NCBI GenBank assembly: GCA_001552515.1
Contig: BCRI01000009.1
Location: 26,716 to 90,715, forward strand
From: Sphaerimonospora mesophila NBRC 14179 = JCM 3151
Lineage (GTDB): Bacteria; Actinomycetota; Actinomycetes; Streptosporangiales; Streptosporangiaceae
Length of the DNA stretch: 64,000 nucleotides
Direction of reading: 5' to 3'
Under the pieces are notes generated by a model that had not been told where the DNA came from, did no database searches, and worked only from the letters and a program-made list of their open reading frames with translations. Below are positions 1 through 8,488 of this stretch, in pieces (position 1 is the first letter of the stretch; each line of letters starts with the position of its first letter). The position numbers were made by a program, and so were the translations under genes.

Positions 1-231
1 TCCAGATCACTCCCTTGTTGCGTGCTCTGTCGTCACCTGGGGCTTGCTTCCGAGTCTGTTGCCCCGAAGAGAGATCAACAAGGACATCTGTCACGGAAGA
101 ACGCAAAATATTCTGCTAACACGAAGACTCGACAGTATTCAGCGGTGAAGAAATGACGAGTTTTCCCGATGGACTAGACCAATCAAGTGGTGTGGACCAC
201 CTATCGGTGGAAGATCCGAGGATTTTTCGCC

Positions 232-237
232 TAGGAT
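232..237 (+). promoter_or_regulatory. -10 element of a leaderless promoter
   Basis: TAGGAT lies exactly 7 nt before the ATG at 244, and no purine-rich ribosome binding site is present in between. A transcript starting at the A of the ATG would be leaderless, as is common in actinomycetes. No convincing -35 hexamer is visible. Bases 1-231 contain no gene that I can support. Confidence 0.5.
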
Positions 238-243
238 CGGTTC

Positions 244-1716
244 ATGGCCTCGATTCTTGGCGAAGAACCGCTGTCTTTGACGCAGGAGCTCGACCTCCTG
301 GCCTTCGGGCAGCGGCTCAAGCACCTGCGCAGGCAGCGTGGTCTCACCCTGACCGAGCTCGGCCAGCGGGTCGGGCGGGCGCCGAGTCAGCTCTCACTGC
401 TGGAGAACGGCAAGCGCGAGCCGAAGCTGTCGCTGCTGAAGTCGCTCGCGGCCGCGCTGAACGTGCCGGTCGAGGAACTGCTGCGCAGGCAGGCGCCCAA
501 CCGGCGGGCCCAGCTCGAGATCGCCCTGGAGGAGGCGCAGCGCGATCCGCTGTACGCCGCGATCGGGCTCAGCCGGCTCAAGGTCTCCGCGCGCGTGCCC
601 AACGACGTCCTGGAGCACATCCTCGGCCTGTTCCAGGAGCTCAAGGCCAGGGAGGCCAAGGGTACGGCCACGCCGGAGGAGGCGCGGGCGGCCAACGTGG
701 AGCTCCGGCGCAAGCAGCGTGAGCTGGGCAACTACTTCGAGGAGATCGAGAAGGCGGCGGCCGAGGCGCTCGACGCCGTGGGCTACCGCGCCGGCGCGCT
801 GTCGGAGAGCACCGTGCAGGCGCTGGTGTCGCACTTCGGGTTCACCCTGCACACCGTCCAGGACCTGCCGCGTTCGGCCAGGTCGGTGACCGATCTGCGC
901 AACCGGCGGATCTACCTCAAGCGCGAGCATCTCGGCGGCATGCACAGCCCTCGGACCGTGCTGCTGCAGACGCTCGGCCACTTCGCGCTCCAGCACCACA
1001 GGCCCCGTGACTTCGCCGACTTCCTGCGCCAGCGGGTGGAGGCCAACTATTTCGCCGCCGCCGTGCTGGTGCCCGAGACCGCCGCAGTGCCGTACCTGCG
1101 GGAGGCCAAGCAGGACCGGGCGCTGTCGGTGGAGGACCTGCGCGACGTGTTCGCCGTCTCCTACGAGATGGCCGCGCACCGGTTCACCAACCTCGCCACC
1201 CGCCACCTCGACCTGGTCTGCCACTTCGTGCGCAACGACGCCGACGGGATCATCTACAAGGCGTACGAGAACGACGGCATCGTCTTCCCCGCCGACGAGC
1301 AGGGGGCGATCGAGGGGCAGCGGATGTGCCGGCAGTGGTCGGGCCGCCAGGTCTTCCGCTCGCCCGACCGCTTCTCGCTGTACTACCAGTACTCGGACTC
1401 GCCCACCGGGACGTACTTCTGTATCGCCCACGTCGACCCCTCCCAGGAGAAGGACTTCGCCATCACGCTCGGCGTGCCGTACCGGGAGTCCCGCTGGTTC
1501 CGCGGCCGCGAGACGACCGTACGGACGAAGTCGAAGTGCCCCGGCGGCGACTGCTGCCGGCGCCCGCCCGCAGAGCTCGCCCAGCGCTGGGAGGGGTTCG
1601 CCTGGCCGTCGGCGCGGGCCAACTCCCACGTGCTGACCGTGCTGCCGCCGGGGTCGTTCCCCGGCGTCGACGAGGCCGATCTCTACGCCTTCCTGGAGCG
1701 GCACGCGGCCATGTGA
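244..1716 (+). CDS. XRE-family regulator of the RamB/ScfR (short-chain fatty acyl regulator) type
   Basis: A 490-residue cytoplasmic DNA-binding protein. Residues about 20-80 form a Cro/CI helix-turn-helix (the segment with the RAPSQLSLLENGKREP core). The middle region has an ImmA/IrrE-like fold, but its metal motif is degenerate: LGHFALQHH replaces the usual HELGH. The C-terminal third carries the cysteine cluster KCPGGDCC typical of RamB/ScfR proteins. Known members (RamB of Corynebacterium, Rv0465c of Mycobacterium) control acetate, propionate and glyoxylate metabolism and sense acyl-CoA-type ligands. The next gene is an acyl-CoA dehydrogenase on the same strand 80 nt downstream with its own operator-like dyad, so it is the obvious candidate target. 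Family assignment is firm; ligand and target are inferred. Confidence 0.85.
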   Translation: MASILGEEPLSLTQELDLLAFGQRLKHLRRQRGLTLTELGQRVGRAPSQLSLLENGKREPKLSLLKSLAAALNVPVEELLRRQAPNRRAQLEIALEEAQRDPLYAAIGLSRLKVSARVPNDVLEHILGLFQELKAREAKGTATPEEARAANVELRRKQRELGNYFEEIEKAAAEALDAVGYRAGALSESTVQALVSHFGFTLHTVQDLPRSARSVTDLRNRRIYLKREHLGGMHSPRTVLLQTLGHFALQHHRPRDFADFLRQRVEANYFAAAVLVPETAAVPYLREAKQDRALSVEDLRDVFAVSYEMAAHRFTNLATRHLDLVCHFVRNDADGIIYKAYENDGIVFPADEQGAIEGQRMCRQWSGRQVFRSPDRFSLYYQYSDSPTGTYFCIAHVDPSQEKDFAITLGVPYRESRWFRGRETTVRTKSKCPGGDCCRRPPAELAQRWEGFAWPSARANSHVLTVLPPGSFPGVDEADLYAFLERHAAM

Positions 1717-1736
1717 CTCGAGATCTCCGCAGTGAT

Positions 1737-1774
1737 AGGGTTACCCGCCAGTAACCGTTACTTCCGGTAACCCT
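1737..1774. promoter_or_regulatory. Nested dyad operator upstream of the acyl-CoA dehydrogenase gene
   Basis: The outer arms AGGGTTACC (1737-1745) and GGTAACCCT (1766-1774) are perfect inverted repeats. Between them sits a second dyad, GTAACCGTTAC (1751-1761). All arms share the half-site GGTAAC/GTTAC(C). The element lies 22-60 nt before the ATG at 1797 and directly after the regulator gene, so it is a candidate binding site for that regulator or another one. It does not match the RamB site known from Corynebacterium. Confidence 0.6.
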
Positions 1775-1796
1775 CACCGGACTGCAGGGATGGTCC

Positions 1797-3023
1797 ATGA
1801 GCGAGCAAAACGGCGCTTTCCGCCCCGAATTGAGCGACGACCTGCGCGAGTTGCGCGACTGGGTGCACGGCTTCGCCGCCGACGTGATCCGCCCGGCGGG
1901 CGCGGAGTGGGACGAGCGCGAGGAGACCCCCTGGCCGATCATCCAGGAGGCCGCCAAGCTCGGGCTCTACTCGCTGGACTTCTTCGCCCAGCAGTGGTTC
2001 GAGGAGTCGGGGCTCGGGCTGCCGGTCGCCTTCGAGGAGTTGTTCTGGGGTGACGCCGGCATCGGCCTGTCGATCGTCGGCACCGGGCTGGCCGCCGCCT
2101 CCCTCGCGGCCAACGGCACCCCCGAGCAGATGGGGGAGTGGCTGCCGCAGATGTTCGGCACTCCCGACGACGTCAAGCTCGGCGCGTTCTGCGCGTCCGA
2201 GCCGGACGCCGGCAGCGACGTCGGCGCCATCAGGACCCGGGCCGAGTACGACGCCGCCAAGGACGAGTGGGTGATCAACGGGGTGAAGACCTGGGCCACC
2301 AACGGCGGGATCGCCAACGTCCACGTCGTCGTCGCGTCGGTCGATGCCGACCTCGGCACCCGCGGCCAGGCCTCGTTCGTGATCCCGCCGGGGACGGCGG
2401 GGCTCGCCCAGGGGCAGAAGTTCAAGAAGCACGGCATCCGCGCCTCCCACACCGCCGAGGTCGTCCTGGACGGCGTTCGGGTGCCCGGCCGCTGTCTGCT
2501 GGGCGGCAAGGAGAAGCTGGACGAACGGCTCGCCCGGGTGCGTTCGGGGGCCCGCGCCGGCGGTCAGGCGGCCATGCGGACCTTCGAGGCCACCCGGCCG
2601 CTGGTCGCCGCCATGGCCGTCGGCACCGCGAGGGCGGCGTTCGAGTACGCGCGTGACTACGCCCGTGAGCGCGAGCAGTTCGGCCGCAAGATCGGCGAGA
2701 ACCAGGCGATCGCCTTCCTCCTCGCCGACATGGCCACCAGGGTGGACGTGGCACGGATGATGACCTGGCGGGCCGCCTGGATGGGCCGGAGGGGCGGGCC
2801 GTTCCCCCAGGCGGAGGGCTCGATGAGCAAGCTGGTCGCGAGCGAGACCGCCGTCTGGGTGACCGAGCAGGCCATCCAGATCCTCGGCGGCGCCGGCTAC
2901 ACGCGCGATCACCCGGTCGAGCGCTTCCACCGCGACGCGAAGATCTACACCATCTTCGAGGGGACGTCGGAGATCCAGCGCCTCATCATCGGCCGCGCCG
3001 TCACCGGCCTGCCCGTTCGGTGA
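1797..3023 (+). CDS. Acyl-CoA dehydrogenase
   Basis: A 408-residue FAD-dependent flavoprotein that introduces a trans-2 double bond into acyl-CoA thioesters. The length is normal for the family. Landmarks are the N-terminal all-alpha domain, the middle beta domain signature [16 protein letters not shown] near residue 125, the [19 protein letters not shown] helix near 300, and the C-terminal [19 protein letters not shown] and FEGTSEIQ segments. The latter carries the glutamate position (EGTSE) used as catalytic base in short/medium-chain enzymes. The ATG at 1797 is preceded by AGGGA. The gene follows the RamB-like regulator and a nested dyad, so fatty-acid or branched-acid induction is likely. 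The exact substrate chain cannot be read from sequence. Confidence 0.93.
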   Translation: MSEQNGAFRPELSDDLRELRDWVHGFAADVIRPAGAEWDEREETPWPIIQEAAKLGLYSLDFFAQQWFEESGLGLPVAFEELFWGDAGIGLSIVGTGLAAASLAANGTPEQMGEWLPQMFGTPDDVKLGAFCASEPDAGSDVGAIRTRAEYDAAKDEWVINGVKTWATNGGIANVHVVVASVDADLGTRGQASFVIPPGTAGLAQGQKFKKHGIRASHTAEVVLDGVRVPGRCLLGGKEKLDERLARVRSGARAGGQAAMRTFEATRPLVAAMAVGTARAAFEYARDYAREREQFGRKIGENQAIAFLLADMATRVDVARMMTWRAAWMGRRGGPFPQAEGSMSKLVASETAVWVTEQAIQILGGAGYTRDHPVERFHRDAKIYTIFEGTSEIQRLIIGRAVTGLPVR

Positions 3024-3037
3024 GTATGTCCGTTCAC

Positions 3038-3058
3038 TGACCGCGGCGGCGGCGGTCA
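3038..3058 (+). terminator. Possible terminator hairpin after the acyl-CoA dehydrogenase gene
   Basis: TGACCGC (3038-3044) and GCGGTCA (3052-3058) form a 7-bp stem with a 7-nt loop just after the stop codon at 3021-3023. There is no U-tract, which is usual for actinomycete terminators. Confidence 0.4.
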
Positions 3059-3192
3059 TGCTCGGCCACCCCGGCAGCGGGGGCCGGTCGGCGGCCGTCC
3101 CTCGGGACGCCCCGGCAGGTGGTCGAGCGCGTGCGGCCGCGGCCCGGTCGATCCGCCGGCAACGGGGAGCCGGGGACCTACGGGGGTAGGGG

Positions 3193-5271
3193 ATGCGAGC
3201 AGTCGAGGAAGACGGGGAAGCGGGCGGGGGCGGCGGACCGGGCACGGCCCCCCGAACGGTCACATGGGCGCGGGGGACGTCCGCCGTGCTGGCCGTGCTG
3301 TCGGTGTCGCTGACCGCGGCCGGCACCGCGATCCAGTTGTCGGTGCCGAAGGAGTGGGCGCCGTGGCCGCCAGCGGCGCCCGACCACGGCGCGGGCCTGA
3401 CGTTCCCGCTGATCGGCGCGTTCCTGATCGCGCACCGTCCCCGTCTCAAGCTGGCCTGGCTGATGTGCGTCGGCGGCCTCGGCTGCGCGGTCAACGTGAT
3501 GGCGATCGGGCTGCAGTTCACGCAGGCGGCGGCCGGCGACCTGGAGAGCGCGGGGTGGCTGCGCATCCTGGCCATCGTGGGCTGGATGACCGGGGGGTGC
3601 CTGCTGGGGATCCTCACGCCGCTGCTCTCGCCGGACGACCGCCTGCCCTCCCGCCGCTGGCTGCCGGTGGCGGTCGGCGGCGTGGCCGTGTACTTCGCCG
3701 ACGGGGTGCGCAACATCGTGCGGCCGACGCCGCCCGCGAGCACGTACCGCTGGCCCGAGGTCATCCCGAACCCGCTGGCGATCGAGGTCCTGGCCCCCTA
3801 CCACCCGGCGCTCACGGGTTCGCTGACCCTGCTGATGAACGCCTGCGTGGTGCTCACGGTGCTCTCCCTGTTCGTACGGCTGAGGCGCGCGACCTCGACG
3901 GCGCGCAGGCAGATCGCCTGGCCGCTGTCCGCGTTCGTCGTCTATGCGCTGTTCCCGCTGCTCGGCGAGGACCACTGGCTGCCGGCGACGATCTGGACGG
4001 GACTGGTTCCGGTGGCGATCGCGTTCGCCGTGCTGCGCCACCGCCTGTACGGCATCGACACCGTCATCAGCCGGACCGTCATCGCGGCCGGCCTGATCGC
4101 CGCCGTCGGCGCGGTGTACTTCGGCATCGGCGCCCTGGCCGGACTGCTCGTGTCGGACTACGACCAGGTCGCGGGGCTGGTCGCCGCGCTGGCGACGGGC
4201 GCGTTCTTCCAGCCGCTGCGCGGGCGCCTGCGCCGGTTGACCGACACGATGCTGTACGGCAGGCACGGACGGCCCGAGGGACTCGCCGGAAGGCTGGCCC
4301 GCGAGGTCGGCGAGACGGAACCGGCCAACGCGCTGGCCGCCGTCACGGCGGTGGTGCACGACGGCCTCGGCGTCACCGGCGTCGCCGTCGAGTCCGGGGG
4401 CAGGCGGGTGGAGTCGGGCGAGACCGGGCCCGGCCCGCGCGTCGTGCCGCTGGTACGGCACGGCGAGCCGGTCGGCCGGATGCTGATCGGACCGCCGGGA
4501 CCGCGGCGCTTCTCCGCCGCCTACACCGAGCGGCTGATCAGGGTGGCGACCCCCTTCGTCGCGGACGTCGCGCACGCCATGCTGATGGCGGCGCACCTGC
4601 AGCGTTCCCGGGAGCACATCCTGAACGCACGAGAGGAGGAGCGGCGCAGGCTCCGCCGCGACCTGCACGACGGCCTCGGCCAGGCGCTCGGCAACATGGC
4701 GATGTCACTGAACATCGCCCGGATGTGCCTGCGGGAGGACCCGTCCTCGGTCGACCGGATGCTGCGGGACCTGTGCGGCGACATGGACGCGGTCACCCGG
4801 GAGATCCGCGAGCTGGTCTACGGCCTGCGCCCGCCCCGACTGGACGACCTCGGCCTGCCCGGGGCGGTGCGCGCGCTCGCCGCGGAGCCGGGGCCGCCCG
4901 TCGAGGTCGAGGTGACGGGCGAGACCGGTGACCTGCCGGCCGCGGTGGAGGTGGCGGCCTATCGGATCGTGCAGGAGGCGCTGACCAACGTGCGCAAGCA
5001 CGCCGGCGCCACCCGGGCCTTCGTCACGCTGACCCGCTCGGAGAACGCGCTGATCCTGCGGGTGCGAGACGACGGCAGGGGGCTGCCCGAGCGGCGGCGC
5101 TCCGGCGTCGGCTTCGCCTCGATGCGCGAGCGCGCCGCCGAGCTGGGCGGCACCTGCCTGATCGCCGGCTCGTGCAGGTCCGGTGCGGAGGGCGGCCCGG
5201 GAACGCGGGTGGAGGTGACGCTCCCGCTTCCCGAGCGCTCCGGCGCAGAACCCACCCTGATGATCACGTGA
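3193..5271 (+). CDS. Membrane sensor histidine kinase of the HisKA_3 (NarL-partner) class
   Basis: A 692-residue two-component sensor. The N-terminal half (to about residue 330) holds eight or nine hydrophobic segments, so it senses at or within the membrane. A GAF-like region follows, then the dimerisation/phosphoacceptor helix EEERRRLRRDLHDGLGQ with phosphorylatable His492. The HATPase_c domain spans roughly residues 585-685, with the N box EALTNVRKHA and G boxes DDGRGLP and GVGFASMRERA. Partners of this class are LuxR-type response regulators. No regulator is adjacent, so it is orphan here. The start follows GGGGGTAGGGG. The signal is unknown. The 169 bp before it contain no gene. Confidence 0.85.
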   Translation: MRAVEEDGEAGGGGGPGTAPRTVTWARGTSAVLAVLSVSLTAAGTAIQLSVPKEWAPWPPAAPDHGAGLTFPLIGAFLIAHRPRLKLAWLMCVGGLGCAVNVMAIGLQFTQAAAGDLESAGWLRILAIVGWMTGGCLLGILTPLLSPDDRLPSRRWLPVAVGGVAVYFADGVRNIVRPTPPASTYRWPEVIPNPLAIEVLAPYHPALTGSLTLLMNACVVLTVLSLFVRLRRATSTARRQIAWPLSAFVVYALFPLLGEDHWLPATIWTGLVPVAIAFAVLRHRLYGIDTVISRTVIAAGLIAAVGAVYFGIGALAGLLVSDYDQVAGLVAALATGAFFQPLRGRLRRLTDTMLYGRHGRPEGLAGRLAREVGETEPANALAAVTAVVHDGLGVTGVAVESGGRRVESGETGPGPRVVPLVRHGEPVGRMLIGPPGPRRFSAAYTERLIRVATPFVADVAHAMLMAAHLQRSREHILNAREEERRRLRRDLHDGLGQALGNMAMSLNIARMCLREDPSSVDRMLRDLCGDMDAVTREIRELVYGLRPPRLDDLGLPGAVRALAAEPGPPVEVEVTGETGDLPAAVEVAAYRIVQEALTNVRKHAGATRAFVTLTRSENALILRVRDDGRGLPERRRSGVGFASMRERAAELGGTCLIAGSCRSGAEGGPGTRVEVTLPLPERSGAEPTLMIT

Positions 5272-5355
5272 CCGCGGCGGGACGCGAAAGTGCGGGCCGG
5301 ACGGCATGCGTGGGGCGTACTCGCCGTACGGGGGCCGGATCGCCCGGCCGCCGCG

Positions 5356-5361
5356 TAGGAT
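5356..5361 (+). promoter_or_regulatory. -10 element of a leaderless promoter
   Basis: TAGGAT ends 7 nt before the GTG at 5368, the same spacing as at the first gene of the window, and no Shine-Dalgarno sequence intervenes. It suggests leaderless transcription of the NUDIX-fold gene. Confidence 0.5.
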
Positions 5362-5367
5362 CGACTG

Positions 5368-5904
5368 GTGACCGAAATGACCGAAACCACACCTGGTTGG
5401 CTCTCTCCGGAAGAGCTGGAGTCGACGCGCGCGCGAATGCCGATCCTCTACGTCGACGCCGTGCCGGTGCGAGTCGACGACACCGGAGTGGTCACCCATG
5501 TCGGCCTGTTGCTGCGCATCGGATCGGACGGGACGGTCAGCCGCGCCCTCGTGTCCGGCCGCGTGCTCCACTACGAGCGCGTCCGCGACGCCCTCATGCG
5601 CCATCTGGAGAAGGATCTCGGCCCGGTCGCGCTGCCCCGCGTCCCGGCCTCCCCGCAGCCGTTCACCGTCGCCGAGTACTTCCCCACCGCGGGCGTCACG
5701 CCGTACCACGATCCCAGGCAGCACGCGGTCTCGCTCGCGTACGTCGTGCCGGTGGCGGGAGACTGCCGCCCCCGTCAGGACGCCCTCGACCTGGTGTGGT
5801 TCACGCCCGAGGAGGCGGCCTCGCCGATGGTGCTGAGCGAGATGTCGGGCGGGCAGGACGTCCTGCTGAAGCAGGCCCTCGCCCATGTCGGCCGCCTGCC
5901 CTGA
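5368..5904 (+). CDS. NUDIX-fold protein of the DUF4916 family
   Basis: A 178-residue soluble protein resembling the actinobacterial DUF4916 group, which is placed in the NUDIX hydrolase superfamily. I see the beta-strand pattern and the C-terminal WFTPEEAASPMVLSEM segment that follows the core in NUDIX proteins. A canonical NUDIX box (GX5EX7REUXEEXGU) is not apparent, because the equivalent helix reads YERVRDALMRHLEKDLG. Pyrophosphohydrolase activity is therefore doubtful. The GTG start fits a leaderless transcript. It stands alone between the histidine kinase and the stress genes, and its cellular role is unknown. Confidence 0.65.
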   Translation: MTEMTETTPGWLSPEELESTRARMPILYVDAVPVRVDDTGVVTHVGLLLRIGSDGTVSRALVSGRVLHYERVRDALMRHLEKDLGPVALPRVPASPQPFTVAEYFPTAGVTPYHDPRQHAVSLAYVVPVAGDCRPRQDALDLVWFTPEEAASPMVLSEMSGGQDVLLKQALAHVGRLP

Positions 5905-5962
5905 CCGTCCCATCGCCCATGCCGGGCCGCCCGCGATCCACTGCTCATGGTCCTGAGCGGGC

Positions 5963-5974
5963 GGGACTTTCGCC
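5963..5974 (+). promoter_or_regulatory. DevR-box-like site before the first universal stress gene
   Basis: GGGACTTTCGCC matches the core repeated upstream of other stress operons in this window (consensus GGGACYTTCGNCC). It lies 66 nt before the ATG at 6041. In mycobacteria the DevR (DosR) regulator binds GGGACTTNNGNCC-type sites before uspA-like genes. Site function here is inferred. Confidence 0.5.
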
Positions 5975-6040
5975 GCTGCCCGGACACGGCGGGGCAGGAT
6001 GTCATGGAGAGACGCCGATATCGGGAACAGGAGGGGCGTC

Positions 6041-6907
6041 ATGATCGTCGCCGGGGTGGACGGTTCGCAGGCCGGGCTGGAGGCGGTGGCCTGGGCCGCG
6101 CGGGAGGCGGTGCTGCGCGGCATGCCGTTGCGGCTGGTCCACGCGATCCCGCGCTGGGTGCTGGAGAGCGGCGAGGCCGTCGAGGGAGGCCAGGGCGGCC
6201 GCTACGCCGGGGTCGCCAGGTGGATGCGCGAGGGGGCCGACACGGCGCTGGCCGCCGCCGTCGACCGGGCTCGGCGTGAGGCGCCCGAGGTCGAGGTGGA
6301 CTCCGCCCACCTTCCCGGGGATCCGCGGACCGCGTTGATCGACGCGGCGGCCAAGGCCGATCTCCTCGTGGTGGGCAACCACGGGCTCGGCGGCTTCCGC
6401 GGGCTGCTGCTCGGCTCGGTCGCGTACGGCGTGGCAGGGCAGGCCCCGTGCGACGTCGTGATCGTGCGTGAGACGCCAACGCCGCCGCGCGGCGAGGTGG
6501 TGGTCGGGGTGGACGGCTCGCCGGTCGGCGCGGCCGCGCTCGACTTCGCCTTCGCCGAGGCCGCGCTGCGGCGGGCGAGGCTGCGCGCGGTGCACGCCTG
6601 GACCTGGTTCGAGGCGGGCGGCGGCATCGTCCCCGTGCCCGACGATCTCGACGTCGAGCAGACCGAGGTCCGCGTGGTCAAGGAGGCGCTGGCGGGCCGC
6701 CGGGAGCGCTACCCGGACGTCGAGGTGACCGAGGAGGTCGTCCGCGGGCATCCCGTCGAGGTGCTCGGCGAGGCGTCGGAGCGCGCCGACCTGCTGGTCG
6801 TCGGCTCGCGCGGCCGCGGGAACCTCGCGGGGCTGGTCCTCGGCTCGGTGAGCCACGCCCTGCTGCACCACGCCAGGTGCCCGCTCGCGGTCGTAAGCGG
6901 CCGGTAG
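6041..6907 (+). CDS. Tandem-domain universal stress protein (UspA family)
   Basis: A 288-residue protein made of two UspA domains (about 1-140 and 148-288). Each ends with the ATP-binding signature: VVGNHGLGGFRGLLLGSVAYGV in the first (G-2X-G-9X-G-S type) and VVGSRGRGNLAGLVLGSVSHAL in the second. It resembles Rv2005c/Rv2623-type two-domain proteins, which bind ATP and are members of the mycobacterial DosR dormancy regulon. The ATG at 6041 is chosen over an upstream start because it has AGGAGG 10 nt before it and gives the conserved N-terminus MIVAGVDGS. It converges on the CBS-domain gene 36 nt away. Confidence 0.92.
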   Translation: MIVAGVDGSQAGLEAVAWAAREAVLRGMPLRLVHAIPRWVLESGEAVEGGQGGRYAGVARWMREGADTALAAAVDRARREAPEVEVDSAHLPGDPRTALIDAAAKADLLVVGNHGLGGFRGLLLGSVAYGVAGQAPCDVVIVRETPTPPRGEVVVGVDGSPVGAAALDFAFAEAALRRARLRAVHAWTWFEAGGGIVPVPDDLDVEQTEVRVVKEALAGRRERYPDVEVTEEVVRGHPVEVLGEASERADLLVVGSRGRGNLAGLVLGSVSHALLHHARCPLAVVSGR

Positions 6908-6943
6908 CCGACCGGGGCCGGGGGGCGACGGGCGGATCAGCGG

Positions 6944-7639
6944 TCACCCCGCGTCCGTGTCGTCGCCCTCCTGCCAGGTCAGCATGTCGATCACGTCGAG
7001 CACGCCGTTGACCCGCTCGACCATCCGTACGAGGATCCGCGCGTCGGCGGGACGGGGCATCGTGCCGCCGAGCGTCACCACACCGTCGTTCACCTGGACG
7101 TCGACACCCGAGGTGTCCGCCCACAGCGCGTCGTCGAGGATCTCCTCGCGGATCTCCCGGGCGATCTCGTCGTCGGACTGGGCGAAGACCTTGACCAGGT
7201 CGTGCCGGCTGACGACCCCCTCCAGCCGGCCCTCGTCGTCGACGACCGGCAGCCTCTTGATGCCGCGCTCGGCCATCACCCGGGCCGCGCTCACCACGCT
7301 GGTGTAGGGCCTGATCGTGATGGCGGGGGCGGTCATCAGCTCGGCCGCCGTCTCGCCGAGTGCCTTCTCCTCGGCCCCCGCGCCGGGACGGGCCGCCAGG
7401 TCGCGCAGGCGCGCCAGCAGAGGCGGCCGGTAGCCCTCGCGGTAGTACTGCTCACGGAACTCCTCCTTGCGCAGCAGATCGGCCTCCGACACCACGCCGA
7501 TGACGTGGCCCTCGCCGTCCACGACCGGCACCGCGCTCACCTCGTGGGCGACGAGCACCTCGGCGATGTCACGGAACGGTGTGCTGCCGTTGACCGAGGC
7601 CACCTCACGGGTCATCACGTCCCGCACCTTCTTGTGCAT
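6944..7639 (-). CDS. Paired CBS domains with C-terminal BON domain
   Basis: A 231-residue cytoplasmic protein. Two CBS motifs (about residues 1-60 and 90-150) would form a Bateman module that binds adenosyl ligands. The BON domain (about 160-225, ending VNGVLDVIDML) is a small alpha/beta fold often linked to membrane or stress proteins. CBS-BON proteins of this type occur in the mycobacterial DosR regulon (Rv2626c is a CBS pair) and throughout actinomycete stress loci. The ATG at 7639 is preferred because GGAGGG lies 7 nt before it. It is divergent from the next CBS gene, with DevR-like sites between them. The gene at 29735-30442 is a close paralogue with the same domain order. Confidence 0.9.
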   Translation of the reverse strand: MHKKVRDVMTREVASVNGSTPFRDIAEVLVAHEVSAVPVVDGEGHVIGVVSEADLLRKEEFREQYYREGYRPPLLARLRDLAARPGAGAEEKALGETAAELMTAPAITIRPYTSVVSAARVMAERGIKRLPVVDDEGRLEGVVSRHDLVKVFAQSDDEIAREIREEILDDALWADTSGVDVQVNDGVVTLGGTMPRPADARILVRMVERVNGVLDVIDMLTWQEGDDTDAG

Positions 7640-7681
7640 GTCGGTTCCCTCCGCCGTCATCGGTGTCCGCTCGCCTCCCCT

Positions 7682-7694
7682 GGGAACCGTTCCC
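7682..7694. promoter_or_regulatory. Perfect dyad GGGAAC-C-GTTCCC between divergent CBS genes
   Basis: A 13-bp perfect dyad with one central base, 43 nt before the leftward start at 7639. It is distinct from the neighbouring DevR-like sites and could be a second operator. No regulator can be assigned. Confidence 0.4.
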
Positions 7695-7703
7695 CGCGAG
7701 TGC

Positions 7704-7735
7704 GGTCGAAAGTCCCGCCGGGTCAGGACCTTCAC
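7704..7735. promoter_or_regulatory. Pair of DevR-box-like sites between divergent CBS genes
   Basis: GGTCGAAAGTCCC at 7704-7716 is the reverse complement of the core GGGACTTTCGACC. A weaker copy, AGGACCTTCACC, follows at 7724-7735. The centres are about 20 bp apart, two helical turns, as in DevR-regulated mycobacterial promoters. The pair serves the start at 7639 on the minus strand and the start at 7797 on the plus strand. Confidence 0.5.
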
Positions 7736-7796
7736 CGCTGATCGGGCGGGACGCCGGCGGACAGGCTGGTAGGGACACGGATGGGAGGAAGTTCCG

Positions 7797-8456
7797 ATGG
7801 GCATGAAGGTGAAGGACGTCATGGGAAAGGTGGCGATCGCCGTTCGCATGGACGCGTCGTTCGCCGACCTCGTCGACACGATGAGGCGGTTCAAAGTGGG
7901 CGCCGTGACCGTGATCGACGCCGACCGGCGGCCGGTGGGAGTGGTGTCCGAGGACGACATCCTCCTCAAGGAGATCGATCCCGGTGGAAGCCTGTTCGAG
8001 AGCCGCAGGACGCGGGCCGAGCGCCGCAAGGCGGCGGGCACGACCGCCGGTGAGATCATGACCACTCCGGCGATCACCGTGACCGGGGGGACGCCGGTAC
8101 GCGACGCGGCGAGGCTGATGCACCGCAACCGCATCAAGCAGCTGCCCGTGATCGATTCGATGAGCGGCCGCATCGTCGGGACCGTCCACCAGGGTGACCT
8201 GCTGCGCGTGTTCGCCCGGCCGGAGGCGGACATGCGGGCGGAGATCGAGGAGATCGCCGAGCGGATGGCGGTCGAGACGGACGACCTGGAGATCGTCGTC
8301 GCGGCCGGGATGGTCACGCTGCGCGGCACGGTCGCCCGGCGGTCGCAGATCCGGCCGTTCCTGCACGCGGTACGCGGCGTCGACGGCGTCATCGAGGTGG
8401 ACGCGGACGTGGCGTTCGAGATCGACGACCTGCTGATCGCCCCGCCGCTCCTGTGA
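7797..8456 (+). CDS. CBS-domain pair with C-terminal BON domain
   Basis: A 219-residue protein: CBS1 about 1-60, CBS2 about 80-145 and a BON domain about 155-215 (ending VDGVIEVDADVAFEIDD). The first CBS is the VKDVMGKVAIAVRMDASFADLV type and the second begins AGEIMTTPAITVTGG. It is divergent from the CBS-BON gene ending at 6944 and 32 nt upstream of the Acg-like gene, so the two are probably co-transcribed. GGGAGG precedes the ATG. Its DevR-like upstream sites and neighbours suggest expression under hypoxia or growth arrest. The ligand is unknown. Confidence 0.9.
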   Translation: MGMKVKDVMGKVAIAVRMDASFADLVDTMRRFKVGAVTVIDADRRPVGVVSEDDILLKEIDPGGSLFESRRTRAERRKAAGTTAGEIMTTPAITVTGGTPVRDAARLMHRNRIKQLPVIDSMSGRIVGTVHQGDLLRVFARPEADMRAEIEEIAERMAVETDDLEIVVAAGMVTLRGTVARRSQIRPFLHAVRGVDGVIEVDADVAFEIDDLLIAPPLL

Positions 8457-8488
8457 CCTGGCGGTAGACCACCGGATGGAGGGACGCC

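Noticed and set aside
3097..3108. GTCCC-TC-GGGAC before the membrane histidine kinase as a DevR site
   Set aside because: The half-sites face the wrong way and the TTCG core is missing.
1758..3764. Long minus-strand open frame (668 codons) opposite the acyl-CoA dehydrogenase gene
   Set aside because: Arg/Pro/His/Gly-rich translation with no domain, antisense to a well-conserved gene; a high-G+C artefact.
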